Positions 60,754 through 64,000 of a DNA stretch of 64,000 bases are shown here, piece by piece. Below the pieces are notes generated by a model. That model made no database searches. It saw only the letters and a list, made by a program, of their open reading frames with translations, and was not told the DNA's origin. The stretch's first letter is position 1. Each line of letters opens with the position of its first letter. Origin of the DNA: Saxibacter everestensis. GTDB taxonomy: Bacteria > Actinomycetota > Actinomycetes > Actinomycetales > Brevibacteriaceae. Position numbers and translations under genes: made by a program. Location of the stretch: the NCBI RefSeq assembly GCF_025787225.1, contig NZ_CP090958.1, positions 3,830,550 through 3,894,549 of the forward strand. The letters are read 5' to 3'.

Positions 60754-62169
60754 ATGACTATTGACGTATTCAGTTCCGCGCGGGACATGCTGGACGCAGT
60801 GCGATCGCGCGACATCTCCGCCGTCGAGCTGCTTGAGCTGCACCGGCGGCAGATTGAATACGTCAATCCTAAGGTCAATGCGCTAGTGAGCATTGATTTC
60901 GAGCGAGCGCACGAGCAGGCGACGGCGGCCGATGCGGCTACCGAGCGTGGCGCGGCCGTCGGCAGACTGCACGGCTTGCCCTTTGGCTTCAAGGACACTC
61001 ATGCCGTCGGGGGATGGCTCACCACATCGGGTTCGCCGATCTTTGCCGACCTGGTGCCCACCCGCAGCGACCTGCACGTTCAGCGGGTGCAGGATGCCGG
61101 TGCCATCACGGTCGCGAAAACGAACGTTCCGGAGTTCGCCGCCGGCTCGCACACTTTCAATCCGGTTTTCGGGCTGACCCGCAATCCCTATGACCCCGAC
61201 AGGTCAGCCGGCGGCTCGAGCGGTGGTTCTGCCGTCGCGCTCGCCACCGGAATGCTGCCGCTGGCTGACGGAAGTGACATGGGCGGTTCGCTGCGCAATC
61301 CCGCGTCGTTCAACAACGTCGTCGGCTTCCGGCCCTCGCCGGGCCGGGTTCCCGTCTGGCCGAACCCGACCCCGTGGGACACACTGGCGGTTGCCGGCCC
61401 GATGGCGCGCACCGTGGATGATCTGTGCCTGTTACTTTCGGTTCTGGCCGGGCCGACATCGAAGACCGAGCTGGCTCGCGAGCTTCCGGGTGACACCTTT
61501 TCCCCGCTGCTGCCCCGGACACTGGCCGGCGCGCGCGTTGCCTTCGACATCGATCTTGGTGGTTCTTTTGCCGTCGACAACGATGTGCGCGCGGTAATTG
61601 AGGCACAGCGGTCCGTCTTCTCCGACGCCGGCGCCGTCGTCGAGGAAGCACATCCCCGGCTGGACGGCGCCGACGAGGTGTTCCGCGTCCTGCGTGCCTG
61701 GCTGTTCCAGCTGCGGCTCGGCGACCTGCTGGCGCGCCACCCGGGAAGAATGAAGGACTCGCTGGTGCAGAACATTCAGGCCGGCGTCGGTCTGACCGGG
61801 GAGCAGCTGGGCCGGGCGCTGACCAGCAAGGCCCGGATCTACCAGGTGATGGACCAGTTCTTCGAGAAGTTCGACCTGCTCGCCCTGCCGGTGTCACAGG
61901 TTCCGCCGTTCGACGCCGAGCTGGAGTTCCCGACCGAGATCAATGGACAGCAGATGGAAAGCTATCTGGACTGGATGCGCTCGGCGTACTTCATCACGGT
62001 GACCGGATGTCCCGCCATCTCGCTGCCCGCCGGTTTCACCGCGCAGGGTTGGCCGGTCGGCATCCAACTCGTCGCCGCTCCCGGGCAGGATCTGAAGCTG
62101 CTGCAACTAGCCCGCAGCTTCGAGCAAGCCAACCCGGCCGGGCAGCGACGTCCCCTGCTGGCTGTCTGA
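60754..62169 (+). CDS. Amidase (amidase-signature family)
   Basis: A 471-residue enzyme. The Ser-cisSer-Lys triad is visible: Lys80 in G-F-K-D-T, Ser155 in G-G-S-S-G-G-S and nucleophile Ser179 in D-M-G-G-S-L-R. It hydrolyses amides to acid and ammonia; substrate unknown. The ATG at 60754 has GAGGATGAG upstream; an ATG at 60745 is possible. Followed by the XRE-cupin regulator in the same direction, 113 bp on. Confidence 0.9.
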   Translation: MTIDVFSSARDMLDAVRSRDISAVELLELHRRQIEYVNPKVNALVSIDFERAHEQATAADAATERGAAVGRLHGLPFGFKDTHAVGGWLTTSGSPIFADLVPTRSDLHVQRVQDAGAITVAKTNVPEFAAGSHTFNPVFGLTRNPYDPDRSAGGSSGGSAVALATGMLPLADGSDMGGSLRNPASFNNVVGFRPSPGRVPVWPNPTPWDTLAVAGPMARTVDDLCLLLSVLAGPTSKTELARELPGDTFSPLLPRTLAGARVAFDIDLGGSFAVDNDVRAVIEAQRSVFSDAGAVVEEAHPRLDGADEVFRVLRAWLFQLRLGDLLARHPGRMKDSLVQNIQAGVGLTGEQLGRALTSKARIYQVMDQFFEKFDLLALPVSQVPPFDAELEFPTEINGQQMESYLDWMRSAYFITVTGCPAISLPAGFTAQGWPVGIQLVAAPGQDLKLLQLARSFEQANPAGQRRPLLAV

Positions 62170-62282
62170 GTCAGGTTTCTTTTTCGAAACTCATTGTGTT
62201 CCGGGTCACATCGGTCTAGAGTCCACTTAACAAAGTGTTCAGTATTACTCAACCGAACGATCAGCCACGATGAACAGGACGT

Positions 62283-62846
62283 ATGAGCGTGGATCTGTTG
62301 GATGACACGCTGGGTCAGCGGGTTCGAGCTGCACGACTGCTTCGAGACATGCCGCTCAGGAAGCTCGCCGCCAGCGCCGGCGTCAGTTCGAGCTTTCTCA
62401 GTCAGCTCGAGAACGATCTGTCCAGCGCGAGCATCTCCTCACTGAAGAAGATCGCTGAGTCGCTGGGAGTGACGACGGCGGAACTGATCGATGGCAGCAC
62501 AAGCCACAGCAGGGGAGTGCTGCGCAGCATTGACCGGCCGCACTACCAGGCAGGCGATGGGGTTAACAAGTACCTGCTGACCCCACCGCCGTTGCGAAAC
62601 CTCGAAGTGTATTTCGGCACCATCGATGCCGACGGTTCCACCGGTGACGAGCCGTATACCCACGGTAATTCCCAGGAGTTGTTCGTCTGCCTCAAAGGAT
62701 CGGTATTGCTGCACCTCGGCCACGAACAGCACACGCTGTTGACCGGCGACAGCATCGAGTTCCTCAGCTCAAGTCCACACAAGGTCGTCAACGTCGGCAG
62801 TGACGTCGCCGAAGTGCTCTGGGTGTGCAGCCCACCAACCGACTAG
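62283..62846 (+). CDS. XRE-cupin regulator (PuuR-like)
   Basis: A 187-residue regulator. N-terminal XRE helix-turn-helix (about residues 11-66: L-R-K-L-A-A-S-A-G-V-S-S-S-F-L-S-Q-L-E-N-D) and a C-terminal cupin (about 110-180: H-G-N-S-Q-E-L-F-V-C-L-K-G-S-V, G-D-S-I-E-F). This is the domain order and length of PuuR, the putrescine-responsive repressor of E. coli. The next gene is a polyamine-type binding protein, which fits. CACTT/AAGTG arms (62224-62237) lie upstream. Its stop codon is the start of a repeat array. Confidence 0.88.
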   Translation: MSVDLLDDTLGQRVRAARLLRDMPLRKLAASAGVSSSFLSQLENDLSSASISSLKKIAESLGVTTAELIDGSTSHSRGVLRSIDRPHYQAGDGVNKYLLTPPPLRNLEVYFGTIDADGSTGDEPYTHGNSQELFVCLKGSVLLHLGHEQHTLLTGDSIEFLSSSPHKVVNVGSDVAEVLWVCSPPTD

Positions 62847-62929
62847 TCCCGTTAATAGCCTAGTCCCGTTAGTAATCCAGTCCCGTTAATAACCCAGTCC
62901 CGTTAATAACCCAGTCCGGTTCAAAGTCC
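62844..62929. repeat. Array of five 17-18-bp repeats before the binding-protein gene
   Basis: Units at 62844-62860, 62861-62878, 62879-62895, 62896-62912 and 62913-62929. Units 3 and 4 are identical (AGTCCCGTTAATAACCC); the core GTTAATAAC has inverted GTTA/TAAC halves. Unit 5 is decayed. It occupies nearly the whole gap between regulator and binding-protein genes, so it may be an operator array. Confidence 0.85.
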
Positions 62930-62941
62930 AATGGAGGAAGA

Positions 62942-64000
62942 ATGTTGAGTCTCAATCTGCCACGGCGGGGACGCTCTGTCCGGTTGGCGCTGTTGGGCGC
63001 CGGGTCAGCAGTGCTGCTGGCCGCCTGCGGAGGCGGCGGTCCCGCCGAAATCGACCTTGGCGAAGGGCCCGCGAAAGCCGGCACGGTCAAGGCCGGAGCC
63101 CTGGACGGCGTCAATCTCACCTTTGTGTCCTATGGAGGCATCTATCAGGACGGGCAGATGGCGGCAGCTGGCACGCCGTTCGCCGAGGAGTCCGGTGCGA
63201 AAATTTTGCAGGACGGGCCTACTGAGTACGCCAAGATCAAGGCGCAGGTCGATTCCAATAACGTCACCTGGGACGTTGTGGACACCGACTCCAACTGGGC
63301 AGCCGGCCAATGCGGGAAGCTGCTCCAGAAGCTTGACTACTCGATCATCGACAAGTCAAAGGTGACCGAGGGGCTGGCAAGTGACTGCTACGTGCCGGCG
63401 ATGCAGTATGCGAGTGTCGTGGTCGCCAACACTGAGAAGTTCGGTGACTCGGTCAAAACCTGGAAAGACTTCTTCGACACCGAGAAGTACCCCGGCAAGC
63501 GGGGCGTTCAGAGCGGAGACATCGGCGGCGGCATCCTGGAAGGCGCCCTGATTGCCGACGGTGTGGCGCCGGACGAGCTCTACCCACTCGATGTTGACCG
63601 GGCGCTGAAGAAACTCGAAACGATCAGGGACAGCATCGTCTACTGGACGACCGGAGCCCAGGCCCAGCAGATGCTGGAGTCGGGTGAGATCGATATGGGC
63701 GTGGTCTGGTCCGGTCGCGCGTACGGTGCGGTAGAAAACGGTGCTCCATACGCGCCGGCCTGGGAAACCGGTGTCGTGGTGATGGATGTGCTCACAGTGC
63801 CGACGAATGCGAAGAACCCTAAGGCGTCGATGGCATTCATCAACTACTACCTCGGCCAGAAACAACAGGAGAAGCTCACTGAGGAAACCTCGTATTCCCC
63901 GATCCACGTCGATGCGAAGCCCCAGGTCAACGCGGAAGGCCAGAAGTTCCTGCTGACCAATCCCGAGGTCGCAGACAAGGTCCTGACCTCGGACTTCACC
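62942..64000 (+). CDS. Polyamine-type ABC binding lipoprotein (3' end outside the window)
   Basis: 353 codons are visible with no stop before the window end. The signal peptide has a lipobox L-L-A-A-C (Cys28). The mature part opens G-V-N-L-T-F-V-S-Y-G-G-I-Y-Q-D and has V-W-S-G-R-A-Y and W-E-T-G-V-V-V-M-D-V-L-T-V-P, PotD/PotF-like. It is less similar to the pair at 45-47 kb than they are to each other. GGAGGAAG precedes the ATG. It probably starts a second Pot-type importer that continues beyond the window, under the XRE-cupin regulator. Confidence 0.88.
   Translation, partial: MLSLNLPRRGRSVRLALLGAGSAVLLAACGGGGPAEIDLGEGPAKAGTVKAGALDGVNLTFVSYGGIYQDGQMAAAGTPFAEESGAKILQDGPTEYAKIKAQVDSNNVTWDVVDTDSNWAAGQCGKLLQKLDYSIIDKSKVTEGLASDCYVPAMQYASVVVANTEKFGDSVKTWKDFFDTEKYPGKRGVQSGDIGGGILEGALIADGVAPDELYPLDVDRALKKLETIRDSIVYWTTGAQAQQMLESGEIDMGVVWSGRAYGAVENGAPYAPAWETGVVVMDVLTVPTNAKNPKASMAFINYYLGQKQQEKLTEETSYSPIHVDAKPQVNAEGQKFLLTNPEVADKVLTSDFT

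Noticed and set aside
62844-62929. CRISPR-like repeat array
   Set aside because: Units are contiguous with no spacers, only 17-18 bp, and no cas genes are nearby; it is a tandem repeat.

Overview
The window is about 64 kb of high-GC chromosomal DNA from an actinobacterium. Supporting signs are GC-rich codon usage, many GTG and TTG starts, ATGA/GTGA overlaps inside operons, several likely leaderless starts (a -10 hexamer 6-7 nt before the start codon), a CopD-CtaG fusion, LpqN-like lipoproteins, a DUF222-HNH protein, an LPXTG surface protein and a tRNA-Gly next to dcd. Micrococcales (Brevibacterium-like) or Corynebacteriales both fit; I cannot name a genus from sequence alone. There is no CRISPR array, rRNA, intact IS or prophage.

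Layout. 0-11 kb: the end of an HU gene with its terminator, a nitrilase-family amidohydrolase coupled to a CopD-CtaG fusion, a YggS-type PLP protein, a thioredoxin-NHL protein, a VOC protein, a CitE-like lyase, a membrane-anchored unknown and a long acyl-CoA dehydrogenase. 10.7-13.8 kb: a molybdate operon (TOBE regulator-modA-modB-modC). 13.8-21.3 kb: an HxlR regulator divergent from an NAD(P)H quinone reductase, a MocR regulator divergent from a DMT exporter with a palindrome between them, a DUF1801-like protein, an LPXTG protein, a TetR regulator and rraA. 21.3-31.5 kb: tRNA-Gly, dcd, an unknown gene, then a complete Mrp antiporter operon (A/B fusion, C, D, E, F, G) running directly into a response regulator and a kinase with almost no extracytoplasmic sensor. 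31.6-37.3 kb: VOC and unknown genes opposite a WYL regulator, a TetR-SMR-SMR efflux operon with a large perfect palindrome, two LpqN-like lipoproteins and a Nudix protein.

37.3-50.7 kb is a polyamine locus. An Lrp regulator and a class III aminotransferase lie on one strand. Putrescine oxidase, a universal stress protein, an APC permease, an aminobutyraldehyde dehydrogenase and a Pot-type ABC importer lie on the other. Import, oxidation or transamination of the diamine, and oxidation of the aldehyde would lead towards GABA. The importer carries two tandem, about 96% identical binding proteins. Remnants of both flanking genes between the copies mark how the duplication arose.

50.7-64 kb is accessory in character: a DUF222-HNH protein, a decayed coding remnant, a small membrane protein, an NmrA-like reductase divergent from an HxlR regulator that is coupled to an exported unknown, an ABC-2 exporter, a HpcH/HpaI aldolase, a pair of unknown membrane proteins (one DUF5058-like), CorA, an amidase, and a PuuR-like XRE-cupin regulator. 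The regulator is followed by a five-unit repeat array and a second polyamine-type binding protein cut by the window edge.

Most interesting are the Mrp-two-component fusion of operons, the binding-protein duplication with a Trp-to-Leu change in one copy, the 19-bp-arm palindrome controlling the SMR efflux pair, the DUF5058-type membrane pair flanked by two copies of a corA 3' end, and the repeat array downstream of the XRE-cupin regulator.
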